NCBI GenBank assembly: GCA_030618475.1
Contig: JAUXDG010000190.1
Span: 1 to 5,877, forward strand
Direction: 5' to 3'
DNA: 5,877 bases
Source: Gammaproteobacteria bacterium
GTDB taxonomy: Bacteria > Pseudomonadota > Gammaproteobacteria > DSM-19610
A program made the translations under genes and the position numbers. Positions within the stretch are counted from its first letter, which is position 1. Each line of letters opens with the position of its first letter. Positions 1 to 5,696 of this stretch are shown here, in pieces. Below the pieces are notes generated by a model that was given only the letters and a program-made list of their open reading frames with translations, had not been told where the DNA came from and made no database searches.

Positions 1-655
1 CCTCGTCATCGGCAGTGTAATAAAGTGTGGGACAGCTGTCACCGAGTGCATGGCGTACCGCGTACAGACGTTCGCCGTCGCTCACCACGATGGTGAGTAG
101 AGACCGGCAACCATCGACCCAGCGTTCGATACGTTGCATCAGTTCAGCCAGCGCGGATTCCACGGCAAGCTCTGGATTATCAGCCAGGATCTGACGCAGT
201 GCGGCAAACAGGTACTCGGATTCGGTATTTCCGCGTATTGATGGCAGGAACGCCGGGTCGAGATCGGCAACCAGCCTGGGTCGAACCTGGCTGTGGAATT
301 CATCGATCAAGCCGTTATGATCGAACACCAGCGCTTCGTCGGCAAACGGCTGGGTGTTGGCATGATTGACCGGGTTACCCTCACTGGCACTGCGTACACT
401 GGCAATCCATAAATCACTGACCAGCGTACGTGCGAGGTGAGGCAGGTTAGGGTCAGTCCAGATCGGGCCGGGGTTGACATAGACCGCAGGCTGCTCATCA
501 TCTGCATACCAGGAAAAACCGTAACCGTCTGCGTTCAGCCTGGCATATTTCAGCTCCCTGGGCGCCCAGCCCTGGACCTGCAGGCTGTGCGGTGGATCAA
601 TGAGAAATTTGCCGAGCGCAATCGGTTCTCCCAGATAAGCGGCAATCCGACACAT
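1..655 (-). CDS. egtC: EgtC-type class II glutamine amidotransferase (ergothioneine biosynthesis), C-terminus beyond the window
   Basis: EgtC hydrolyses gamma-glutamyl-hercynylcysteine sulfoxide to hercynylcysteine sulfoxide and glutamate, an intermediate step of cytosolic ergothioneine synthesis. I translated 218 codons from the ATG at 655 to the left edge with no stop. The Ntn-hydrolase features are in order: Met1-Cys2, where Cys2 becomes the N-terminal nucleophile; the family segment IDPPHSLQVQGWAPRELK (19-36); NADGYGFSWY (41-50); VRSASEGNP and NTQPF (87-104); DHNG (112-115); RGNTESEYLF (141-150). The requirement for Cys at position 2 fixes the start. The Shine-Dalgarno candidate AAGGGAG lies 13 nt upstream, which is long, so initiation may be modest. 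The gene follows argF by 118 bp with no terminator seen between them, and has its own promoter and CRP-type site. Known clusters place egtB and egtD nearby, which would be off the left edge (inference). A generic class II amidotransferase of other substrate range is the alternative. Confidence 0.85.
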   Translation of the reverse strand, partial: MCRIAAYLGEPIALGKFLIDPPHSLQVQGWAPRELKYARLNADGYGFSWYADDEQPAVYVNPGPIWTDPNLPHLARTLVSDLWIASVRSASEGNPVNHANTQPFADEALVFDHNGLIDEFHSQVRPRLVADLDPAFLPSIRGNTESEYLFAALRQILADNPELAVESALAELMQRIERWVDGCRSLLTIVVSDGERLYAVRHALGDSCPTLYYTADDE

Positions 656-695
656 GGCGAGCTGTTTACTCCCTTGTTCTCCGGGTCTGACCGGG

Positions 696-723
696 ATGAT
701 AGCCCTTTACACTACAGTGTCAT
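696..723 (-). promoter_or_regulatory. Predicted sigma70 promoter of egtC
   Basis: On the minus strand ATGACA (723-718, five of six matches to TTGACA) is separated by 16 bp from TATCAT (701-696, five of six matches to TATAAT). Transcription would start near 689, giving a leader of about 34 nt before the egtC ATG. The spacer contains the palindrome ACACTACAGTGT (709-720), which could bind a repressor. Confidence 0.55.
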
Positions 724-739
724 ACAAATGTAACATTTC

Positions 740-755
740 TGTGATGTGCGTCACA
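740..755. promoter_or_regulatory. CRP/Vfr-type binding site upstream of egtC
   Basis: The sequence TGTGA-TGTGCG-TCACA matches the CRP-family core TGTGA-N6-TCACA at all ten specified bases. Its centre (747.5) lies about 58-62 bp upstream of the predicted egtC transcription start, close to the class I activation position near -61.5. With equal base frequencies such a match is expected about 0.006 times in a window of this size. It sits between the argF stop and egtC, so egtC is the likely target. Which CRP-family protein binds it cannot be told. Confidence 0.6.
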
Positions 756-773
756 CTCGCATTGATCAGAGCG

Positions 774-1679
774 CTAGCTGATCAAGACTTCCAGCAGCGC
801 CTTCTGGGCGTGCAGACGGTTTTCCGCTTCCTCCCAGACCAGGCTCTGTGGCCCGTCGATAACATCGGCAGTCACTTCCTCGCCGCGGTGAGCGGGCAGA
901 CAGTGCATGAAGATCGCATCCTTGTTTGCACTGGCCATCAACTCAGCGTTGACCTGGAAGCTGGCGAAAACCTTTTCGCGTTTACTTTGTTCCTCTTCCT
1001 GGCCCATGCTGGCCCACACGTCGGTGACTATCAGGTCTGAGCCTTCGGCAGCTTCAAGTGGGTGTTCAAACAGGGTGACCTGTTCCCCGGCCATGGCGAT
1101 AATATCACTGTCTGGCCTGTAGCTTGCCGGTGTTGCAATACGCAGCTGAAAATCGAACTGTCTTGCGGCATTGATGTAGGAATGGCACATGTTGTTGCCA
1201 TCGCCGATGAAAGTAACGTTGGCGCCACGGATATCGCCTCGATGTTCAAACCAGGTCTGCATGTCGGCGAGTAGCTGGCAGGGATGGTATTGATCCGTTA
1301 AGGCATTAATGACAGGTGAAACCGAATACTCGGCAAAACGCTCGATTTTTTCGTGTTCGAAGGTGCGGATCATGACGGCGTCTGTCATGCGGGAAAGGAC
1401 CCGGGCGCTGTCCTCGATGGGTTCCCCACGCCCGAACTGGGTGTCCCTGGGTGACAGGAATATGGCGTGACCGCCTAACTGGGCCATGCCGGTCTCGAAC
1501 GAAACGCGTGTGCGGGTCGATGATTTCTCGAACACCATGGCCATGACTTTATTTTTCAGTGGTTCGTATATCCGCCCCTGCTTTTGCCATTGTTTGAGTT
1601 CGATGGCACGCTCGATCAACTGGTGCAGTTCGTCAGGCGAAAAATCCAGCAGAGTAAGAAAATGTCGCACACTCATCAT
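774..1679 (-). CDS. argF: Ornithine carbamoyltransferase, anabolic
   Basis: This cytosolic enzyme transfers the carbamoyl group from carbamoyl phosphate to ornithine, giving citrulline in arginine synthesis. The 301-residue product has the family's usual length. The carbamoyl-phosphate loop STRTR is at 54-58, HPCQ at 132-135, the ornithine-side segment TDVWASMG at 219-226, and HCLPAHRGEEV with the catalytic cysteine (Cys260) at 259-269. HPCQ and HCLP identify ornithine rather than aspartate carbamoyltransferase. The first ATG (1679) overlaps the argD stop by four bases (ATGA), and a second ATG follows directly at 1676, so the true start could be either. AAGGA just upstream in the argD 3' end is the only Shine-Dalgarno candidate, which suggests translational coupling to argD. 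The sequence resembles Pseudomonas-type anabolic ArgF, and pairing with argD argues against a catabolic arcB role. Confidence 0.96.
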   Translation of the reverse strand: MMSVRHFLTLLDFSPDELHQLIERAIELKQWQKQGRIYEPLKNKVMAMVFEKSSTRTRVSFETGMAQLGGHAIFLSPRDTQFGRGEPIEDSARVLSRMTDAVMIRTFEHEKIERFAEYSVSPVINALTDQYHPCQLLADMQTWFEHRGDIRGANVTFIGDGNNMCHSYINAARQFDFQLRIATPASYRPDSDIIAMAGEQVTLFEHPLEAAEGSDLIVTDVWASMGQEEEQSKREKVFASFQVNAELMASANKDAIFMHCLPAHRGEEVTADVIDGPQSLVWEEAENRLHAQKALLEVLIS

Positions 1680-2854
1680 CCTTCACCCAGGAAAGTTTCG
1701 ATGAGTTCACTGACAGTCGAGACTATTTGCCCGGCTTGCTCATCGCTCAGAATCAGTGGCGGAAGTAAACGGACAACTTTGTCTGCCGTGACATTGATCA
1801 ACAGCTTGCGTTGTAGAGCCCGCTGCACCAGCTCACCACAGGCGCGGTCCAGTTCGATACCCAGCATCAGGCCTTTACCGCGGATGGCAACGACACCTTC
1901 CAGTCCGCCCAGGCGCTGTTTAAACAGTTCGAGCAAATGACGGCCCAATTGTCCGGCGCGTTCAACCAGGCCGTCCTGCTCCAGGGTGTGTAATACAGCC
2001 AGCGCAGCGCTGGCCGACAGTGGGTTCCCGCCGAAGGTTGAGCCATGATTACCCGGCTTGAAAATATCAGCCGCAGCGCCGCGTGCCAGGCAGGCACCGA
2101 TAGGTACACCATTGCCCAATCCTTTTGCCAGGGTCATGACGTCGGGCTTAATGCCGGCGTGCTGGTGCGCAAACCAGCGACCGGTCCGGCCCATACCGGT
2201 CTGGATTTCATCCAGTATCATCAGCCAGCCGTGTTCATCGCAAAGCGCGCGGAGTTCCACCAGGTAGTTTTCATCGGGAATGCGAATGCCGCCCTCGCCG
2301 GTTATGGGCTCGACCAGAACGGCAACACTATTGGGGCTGTTCTGTGCAATGGTGCGAATGGCATCCAGGTCATCATAGGGTGAACGCAGGAACCCCGGAA
2401 CCAGCGGTTCGAAACCGGCCTGTATTTTGCGGTTACCGGTTGCCGTCAGGGTGGCCATGGTGCGGCCGTGGAAGCTGCCTTCCATGACTATGACCTGCGG
2501 TGTATCGATACCCTTCCGGTGGCCATAGAGGCGGGCCATTTTGAGTGCGGCTTCGTTGGCTTCGGCACCGGAATTGCTGAAAAACACACGATCCATTTCG
2601 GCCACCCGACACAATTCACCGGCCAGTTCTTCCTGTAGGCCAATCTGGTACAGGTTGGATGTATGCAGCAATCGCCGGGCCTGGTTGCAGATGGCCTCAC
2701 TGACAGCAGGGTGGGCGTGACCGAGCCCACAGACTGCGATGCCGCACAGGGCATCCAGGTAGCGGTTGCCGTCCTTGTCAAACAGGTAAGCACCTTCGCC
2801 ATGCTCAAAGCTGATGGCTAATGGCTGGTAGGTATTCATCAGGTGTTCGGCCAT
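1676..2854 (-). CDS. argD: Acetylornithine aminotransferase (class III, PLP-dependent)
   Basis: ArgD converts N-acetylglutamate semialdehyde to N-acetylornithine with glutamate as amino donor. Enzymes of this family often also serve as succinyldiaminopimelate aminotransferase in lysine synthesis. The 392-residue product shows the fold-type I signatures: SNSGAEANE (93-101) for cofactor phosphate, GSFHGRT (126-132) with the ring-stacking Phe128, DEIQTGMGRTG (215-225) with the PLP-nitrogen Asp215, TLAKGLGNG (241-249) with the Schiff-base Lys244, and STFGGNPL (272-279). I chose the ATG at 2854 because GGGGAG lies four bases upstream and MAEHLMNTYQ is a typical ArgD beginning. A TTG at 2872 would add six residues across the U-tract and Shine-Dalgarno region and is unlikely. 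ArgD, rather than the related GabT or AstC, is favoured by the overlapping argF. The leader carries a terminator-like hairpin. Confidence 0.95.
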   Translation of the reverse strand: MAEHLMNTYQPLAISFEHGEGAYLFDKDGNRYLDALCGIAVCGLGHAHPAVSEAICNQARRLLHTSNLYQIGLQEELAGELCRVAEMDRVFFSNSGAEANEAALKMARLYGHRKGIDTPQVIVMEGSFHGRTMATLTATGNRKIQAGFEPLVPGFLRSPYDDLDAIRTIAQNSPNSVAVLVEPITGEGGIRIPDENYLVELRALCDEHGWLMILDEIQTGMGRTGRWFAHQHAGIKPDVMTLAKGLGNGVPIGACLARGAAADIFKPGNHGSTFGGNPLSASAALAVLHTLEQDGLVERAGQLGRHLLELFKQRLGGLEGVVAIRGKGLMLGIELDRACGELVQRALQRKLLINVTADKVVRLLPPLILSDEQAGQIVSTVSELIETFLGEG

Positions 2855-2858
2855 CAGG

Positions 2859-2864
2859 CTCCCC
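2859..2864 (-). promoter_or_regulatory. Ribosome binding site that decides the argD start
   Basis: The minus strand reads GGGGAG-CCTG-ATG, a strong Shine-Dalgarno sequence slightly close to the start codon. It favours the ATG at 2854 over the TTG at 2872 and the ATG at 2839, neither of which has such a site. It begins directly after the U-tract of the leader hairpin, so transcript termination would remove it. Confidence 0.7.
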
Positions 2865-2895
2865 AAAAACAAAAGGCGCCTTCAAGGAAGCCGCC
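2865..2895 (-). terminator. Terminator-like hairpin in the argD leader, candidate attenuator
   Basis: On the minus strand GGCGGCTTC (2895-2887), loop CTT, and GAAGGCGCC (2883-2875) form a nine-position stem with a single G-G mismatch. TTTTGTTTTT (2874-2865) follows immediately. This is the shape of an intrinsic terminator, yet it stands directly before the argD ribosome binding site and no gene ends here on this strand. It may be an attenuator, a 5' stabilising stem, or the terminator of an unrecognised small transcript. No leader peptide is evident. Confidence 0.5.
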
Positions 2896-2911
2896 AAGCC
2901 AAATAAAGAAG

Positions 2912-2939
2912 TTTATAGCGTAATTCAGGTTTTTCCAAA
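2912..2939 (-). promoter_or_regulatory. Candidate promoter of argD-argF
   Basis: On the minus strand TATAAA (2917-2912, five of six matches to TATAAT) is preceded at 15 bp by TTGGAA (2938-2933, four of six matches), or at 16 bp by the weaker TTTGGA. The start would be near 2905, leaving a leader of about 50 nt that is mostly the hairpin. TGAATTA (2927-2921), one half of an ARG-box-like motif, lies in the spacer, but the second half is poor. Confidence 0.35.
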
Positions 2940-3071
2940 TAAAAGGCTCTTCATTTTAACCGTCAGGTCGCGTGAAGTCGCACAAAGTTCCTTGATTTCG
3001 CGGGTCACAGGATGGTGCGATCAGAGGGAACTCGCATGGCAGGTTAAAAGTACATACGGGGGTTTTTTACC

Positions 3072-3097
3072 AAAAAACCCGGCCGTTGGCCGGGTTT
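3072..3097 (-). terminator. Intrinsic terminator of the membrane protein gene
   Basis: Perfect 10-bp arms AAACCCGGCC (3075-3084) and GGCCGGGTTT (3088-3097) enclose a 3-nt loop. On the minus strand the stem is followed by a T-run to 3072. It begins about 20 bp after the stop codon at 3119 and should separate this gene from argD. Confidence 0.9.
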
Positions 3098-3118
3098 CGT
3101 GGGTCTTGCAGCGATTGC

Positions 3119-3730
3119 TTAGAAGGGCAGGCCGTGCGCCCATCCCACCATGCACATCAGCATCGGGATCGATAACAGGGTATTGGTGCGTGAGGCCATC
3201 AGCGCTACTTTCTTGGCGCCGGCAATCTGCTCAGCGCTGGCCTCCACCATACCCAGGATCTTCTTTTGATTCGGCCAGATCAGCGCCCAGACATTGAACA
3301 GCATGATCGTGCCCAGCCATGCGCCGATACCGATCACTGTGGTGGAGGGCGTCGCAAAACTGAATTTCTCGAATGTAAAGGCGTTTACCGCGCCGACGCC
3401 AGGCAGGTTTTGCAGCGCGCCGACACCGGTCAACCAAGTCACCACCGCGCTCCAACGGAACCACAGCAGCGCGCGGGGAGCAACATACTTGTTGATCGCT
3501 GCCGGTCCGGGGCCGCCGCTGTCGGCTTCGGCCAGTGCATTGCCGACCGCAGGGACCTGCACAAAGTTAAAATAATAGAGCAGGCCGATCCAGACGATGC
3601 CTGCCAGTACGTGGAACCAGACTTCGAGTGCCCAGATGTTTAGACTGCCAGTGCTCAGGGCCAGCACAATCACAGCCGCCAGCACAAAACCGGAGATGAT
3701 TGTGCCCAGAATAGACGTTAACGGGTTCAT
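3119..3730 (-). CDS. Small membrane protein related to the urate oxidase (PuuD) N-terminal membrane domain, no cytochrome domain
   Basis: The 203-residue protein is strongly hydrophobic, with about five likely membrane segments near residues 10-28, 35-57, 88-106, 131-152 and 184-198. It resembles the Urate_ox_N membrane domain: EVWFHVLAGIVWIGLLYYF (36-54), LLWFRWSAVVTWLTG (88-102), GAWLGTIMLFNVWALIWPNQ (136-155) and RTNTLLSIPML (181-191). Conserved polar residues His40, Arg92, Asn154, Gln155 and Arg181 lie in or next to these segments. Full PuuD proteins carry a C-terminal cytochrome c, and no CxxCH motif is present here, so urate oxidation cannot be assumed. It may work with a separate electron carrier or do something else. 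The ATG at 3730 is supported by AAGGAG nine bases upstream. The gene is a single transcription unit, divergent from the HyuB gene and ended by a strong terminator. Confidence 0.78.
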   Translation of the reverse strand: MNPLTSILGTIISGFVLAAVIVLALSTGSLNIWALEVWFHVLAGIVWIGLLYYFNFVQVPAVGNALAEADSGGPGPAAINKYVAPRALLWFRWSAVVTWLTGVGALQNLPGVGAVNAFTFEKFSFATPSTTVIGIGAWLGTIMLFNVWALIWPNQKKILGMVEASAEQIAGAKKVALMASRTNTLLSIPMLMCMVGWAHGLPF

Positions 3731-3739
3731 TATTTACTG

Positions 3740-3745
3740 CTCCTT
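3740..3745 (-). promoter_or_regulatory. Ribosome binding site of the PuuD-like gene
   Basis: The minus strand reads AAGGAG with nine bases before the ATG at 3730. This is a strong Shine-Dalgarno match that supports the chosen start. Confidence 0.75.
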
Positions 3746-3765
3746 AATGGACAGGTTGGATTTTT

Positions 3766-3782
3766 TCAGGCACAAAGCCTGA
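3766..3782. other. Short perfect stem-loop in the leader of the PuuD-like gene
   Basis: TCAGGC (3766-3771) and GCCTGA (3777-3782) form a 6-bp stem with a 5-nt loop. On the minus strand an A-run, not a T-run, follows, so it is not a terminator for that strand. It would lie in the 5' untranslated region of the membrane protein mRNA if the candidate promoter upstream is used. Its function is unknown. Confidence 0.35.
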
Positions 3783-3803
3783 CTAATTTACTCAGGATTG
3801 CGA

Positions 3804-3832
3804 AGTTTACGGGCCGGTGTTGGCGAATGCAA
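3804..3832 (-). promoter_or_regulatory. Weak candidate promoter of the PuuD-like gene
   Basis: On the minus strand TTGCAT (3832-3827) and TAAACT (3809-3804) are separated by 17 bp. They match the sigma70 hexamers at three and four of six positions. The call rests on spacing and position only and is tentative. Confidence 0.25.
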
Positions 3833-3851
3833 TACGCAACGGGTGCATAAT

Positions 3852-3885
3852 TAGTGTGCTGTCGCATCGTGATTGACGATTTCAG
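3852..3885 (+). repeat. Left terminal inverted repeat of the MITE-like element
   Basis: It begins TAGTGTGCTGTCGCATC and continues GTGATTGACGATTTCAG. It differs from the right arm at four positions: 3858, 3864, 3868 and 3880. TA at 3852-3853 is the presumed target duplicate. Confidence 0.8.
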
Positions 3886-4123
3886 AGCGCCACACATCCG
3901 TCACAGCAAGGCACCGCTCGCAGGCAATGGTGCGCCCCTTGTCAAGAGCGGTAACGCTGCTGTGGCGCTCCCTACGGGCAAGCCGCTAAGCGGCCATCTG
4001 CGTTGCTGCGTCCCCTTGAGGTAGAATGGCTACCCCGGCGGGAACGCGCCTCGGCAACTGCTCCATGGGTTGCTCTAGCTCCTGCATCCATGCAGTCGTA
4101 GCAGCTGGCCGCTTAGCGACTTG

Positions 4124-4157
4124 CTGAATTCGTCAATCACTATGAGACAGTACACTA
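4124..4157 (-). repeat. Right terminal inverted repeat of the MITE-like element
   Basis: Read on the minus strand from 4157, it begins TAGTGTACTGTCTCATA and continues GTGATTGACGAATTCAG. TA at 4156-4157 directly precedes the hyuB start codon. No convincing outward-facing promoter was found in this arm. Confidence 0.8.
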
Positions 4158-5696
4158 GTGGATGCTATTCAACTGAGTATTTTCTCCAGCCGGATTTCGG
4201 CGGCATGTAAGGAAATGGGGGCGGTGCTGCGGCGTGCTGCATTCTCGCCGAATATACGAGACCGTCTCGATTACTCCTGCGCCGTGTTTGACCCGCAGGG
4301 ACAGCTTTGCGCACAGGCAGCGCATATTCCCGTGCATCTTGGCAGCATGGCGTATGCCATGGCCGATCTGGTGCAAGGCCGCGACTGGTTGCCAGGTGAT
4401 ATGGTGGTGGTGAACGACCCCTTCCAGGGTGGAACACATTTGCCGGACGTGACACTTATTGCACCGGTTTTCGTGGATCAGCAGTGTGCAGCTTTTGTCG
4501 CGAATCGTGCTCACCATGCCGACATCGGCGCCGAGAGCCCGGGTTCCATGCCGATCGGTAACCGCCTTGAGCAGGAAGGCCTGATTATTTCACCGACCGT
4601 CCTGGTTAAAAACGGGGAAATCCAGCGAAGTGTTCTTGACTGGATCAGTGCGGCCACGCATAACACGGCCGTTACGCAAGGTGACTTTTCTGCTCAGATC
4701 AGCGCCAACCGTAGCGGTGTAAAGCGTATCGAGGAGCTGCTGGCAGGTATGGGTATTGATGCCTGGCTGAATGGTCTGGCCATGCTTAACGCTTATGCTG
4801 AACGCATGGCCAGAGCAGCCCTCGAGGAATTGCCGGACGGTTGTTACGAATTTGATGATCTCATGGATGATGACGGGCAGGGCAACAGGGACATCCGTCT
4901 GCATGTTTGTGTGACGCTGAATGCCGGTCAGGTCAAGGTGGATTTTTCCGGGACTGATCGACAAGTGCAAGGAAATATCAATTGTCCGCTTGCCGTCACA
5001 GCGGCAGCGGTGTTCTATGTCTTCCGTTGCCTGATGGACGAGCGAACACCGGCCTGCGCGGGAAGTTTCCGTCTGATTCAACTCGTTGCACCGGAAGGCT
5101 GCCTGGTCAACGCCAGGCCACCGTCGGCTGTGGCGGCGGGTAACGTGGAGACCAGTAGCCGTATTGTTGACCTGGTGCTGGGGGCTTTGGCCCGCGCCAT
5201 ACCGGATCGGGTTGCGGCTGCCAGTCAGGGTACGATGAATAACCTGGCCATGGGCGCCCGGGACAAGCAGGGTGGTTGGGACTACTATGAAACCATTGCC
5301 GGTGGTATGGGCGCCGGTAAGCAGGGTGGTGGTTTGCATGCGGTGCAGACACACATGACCAATACACTGAATACGCCCATCGAAGTGTTGGAGGCCGCTT
5401 ACCCCTTGCGTATTCGTCGTTATGCCTTGCGCACTGGTTCTGGTGGCAACGGCCAGAGAAAAGGTGGGGATGGCCTGGTGCGCGAGTACGAGTTCCTGGC
5501 CCCGGCACAGGTAACGCTGCTGACAGAACGGCGTTATCACAGCCCTTGGGGCTTGCTGGGCGGACAGGAGGGCCTGGCTGGCGAGAACCGGCTCAATGGC
5601 GAGATCCTGCCTGCCAAAGCTGCGCTTGCAGTCGAAAGCGGTGACCGGCTGGAGATTTTCACGCCGGGTGGCGGCGGCTTCAGGTCAGCCCCATAG
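4158..5696 (+). CDS. hyuB: Hydantoinase B/oxoprolinase family protein (HyuB-like subunit)
   Basis: HyuB proteins are one subunit of ATP-dependent N-methylhydantoinase/oxoprolinase and acetone-carboxylase-like enzymes, normally paired with HyuA. The substrate cannot be told here. The 512-residue product is close to full family length. Family segments in order are RRAAFSPNIRDRLDYSCAVF (25-44), AHIPVHLGSM (55-64), NDPFQGGTHLPD (86-97), ANRAHHADIG (115-124), GDFSAQISANRSG (175-187), DFSGTDRQVQGNINCP (262-277), AAGNVETSSRIVD (326-338), QGTMNNL (357-363), GGGLHAVQTHMTNTLNTP (390-407), TGSGGNGQRKGGDGLVREY (426-444) and the C-terminal TPGGGGF (502-508). GTG at 4158 is chosen because an in-frame TGA lies at 4143 with no other start between, and family homology begins near residue 2. 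No good Shine-Dalgarno precedes it, because the upstream bases belong to the MITE-like element. No HyuA gene is in view, so expression and activity are uncertain though the reading frame is intact. Confidence 0.88.
   Translation: MDAIQLSIFSSRISAACKEMGAVLRRAAFSPNIRDRLDYSCAVFDPQGQLCAQAAHIPVHLGSMAYAMADLVQGRDWLPGDMVVVNDPFQGGTHLPDVTLIAPVFVDQQCAAFVANRAHHADIGAESPGSMPIGNRLEQEGLIISPTVLVKNGEIQRSVLDWISAATHNTAVTQGDFSAQISANRSGVKRIEELLAGMGIDAWLNGLAMLNAYAERMARAALEELPDGCYEFDDLMDDDGQGNRDIRLHVCVTLNAGQVKVDFSGTDRQVQGNINCPLAVTAAAVFYVFRCLMDERTPACAGSFRLIQLVAPEGCLVNARPPSAVAAGNVETSSRIVDLVLGALARAIPDRVAAASQGTMNNLAMGARDKQGGWDYYETIAGGMGAGKQGGGLHAVQTHMTNTLNTPIEVLEAAYPLRIRRYALRTGSGGNGQRKGGDGLVREYEFLAPAQVTLLTERRYHSPWGLLGGQEGLAGENRLNGEILPAKAALAVESGDRLEIFTPGGGGFRSAP

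Larger units (their letters stand above)
3852..4157. mobile_element. MITE-like non-coding element with 34-bp terminal inverted repeats and TA ends
   Basis: The first 34 bases (3852-3885) are the reverse complement of the last 34 (4124-4157) with 30 of 34 matches. The inner half, GTGATTGACGA followed by T/A and TTCAG, matches at 16 of 17. Homology between the arms stops outside TA at both ends, which fits a TA target duplication as made by IS630/Tc1-mariner transposases. No gene fits inside. The interior is rich in secondary structure: 3979-4000 pairs with 4102-4123 (20 of 22), 3885-3894 pairs perfectly with 3961-3970, and there are smaller hairpins at 3913-3952, 4020-4034 and 4082-4095. It fills most of the gap between the divergent genes and ends at the base before the hyuB GTG. 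Mobility would need a transposase supplied elsewhere. I infer the family from the ends only. Confidence 0.75.

Noticed and set aside
740..755. The TGTGA/TCACA palindrome as an argF terminator
   Set aside because: It has a 5-bp stem without a T-run, and it matches the CRP-type consensus at every specified base.
2870..2872. TTG as a start of argD, six codons upstream of the ATG
   Set aside because: It would put the U-tract and the GGGGAG ribosome binding site inside the coding region. The ATG at 2854 has good spacing and a typical ArgD N-terminus.
2920..2927. A complete ARG box in the argD promoter
   Set aside because: Only one half (TGAATTA) is present. The partner half-site does not match, so ArgR binding is not claimed.
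3005..3037. A 10-codon minus-strand frame (MRVPSDRTIL) with two Arg codons as an argD leader peptide
   Set aside because: It has no Shine-Dalgarno sequence, is not Arg-rich in a run, and lies upstream of the best promoter candidate, far from the leader hairpin.
3869..4140. Shorter element bounded by the better-matching inner 17-bp repeats
   Set aside because: The inverted similarity continues outward for another 17 bp and ends at TA on both sides, which gives more convincing boundaries at 3852 and 4157.
4590..5540. A 316-codon open frame on the minus strand opposite hyuB
   Set aside because: It is fully antisense to a strongly conserved HyuB gene, has no recognisable domain, and is explained by codon bias of the opposite strand.
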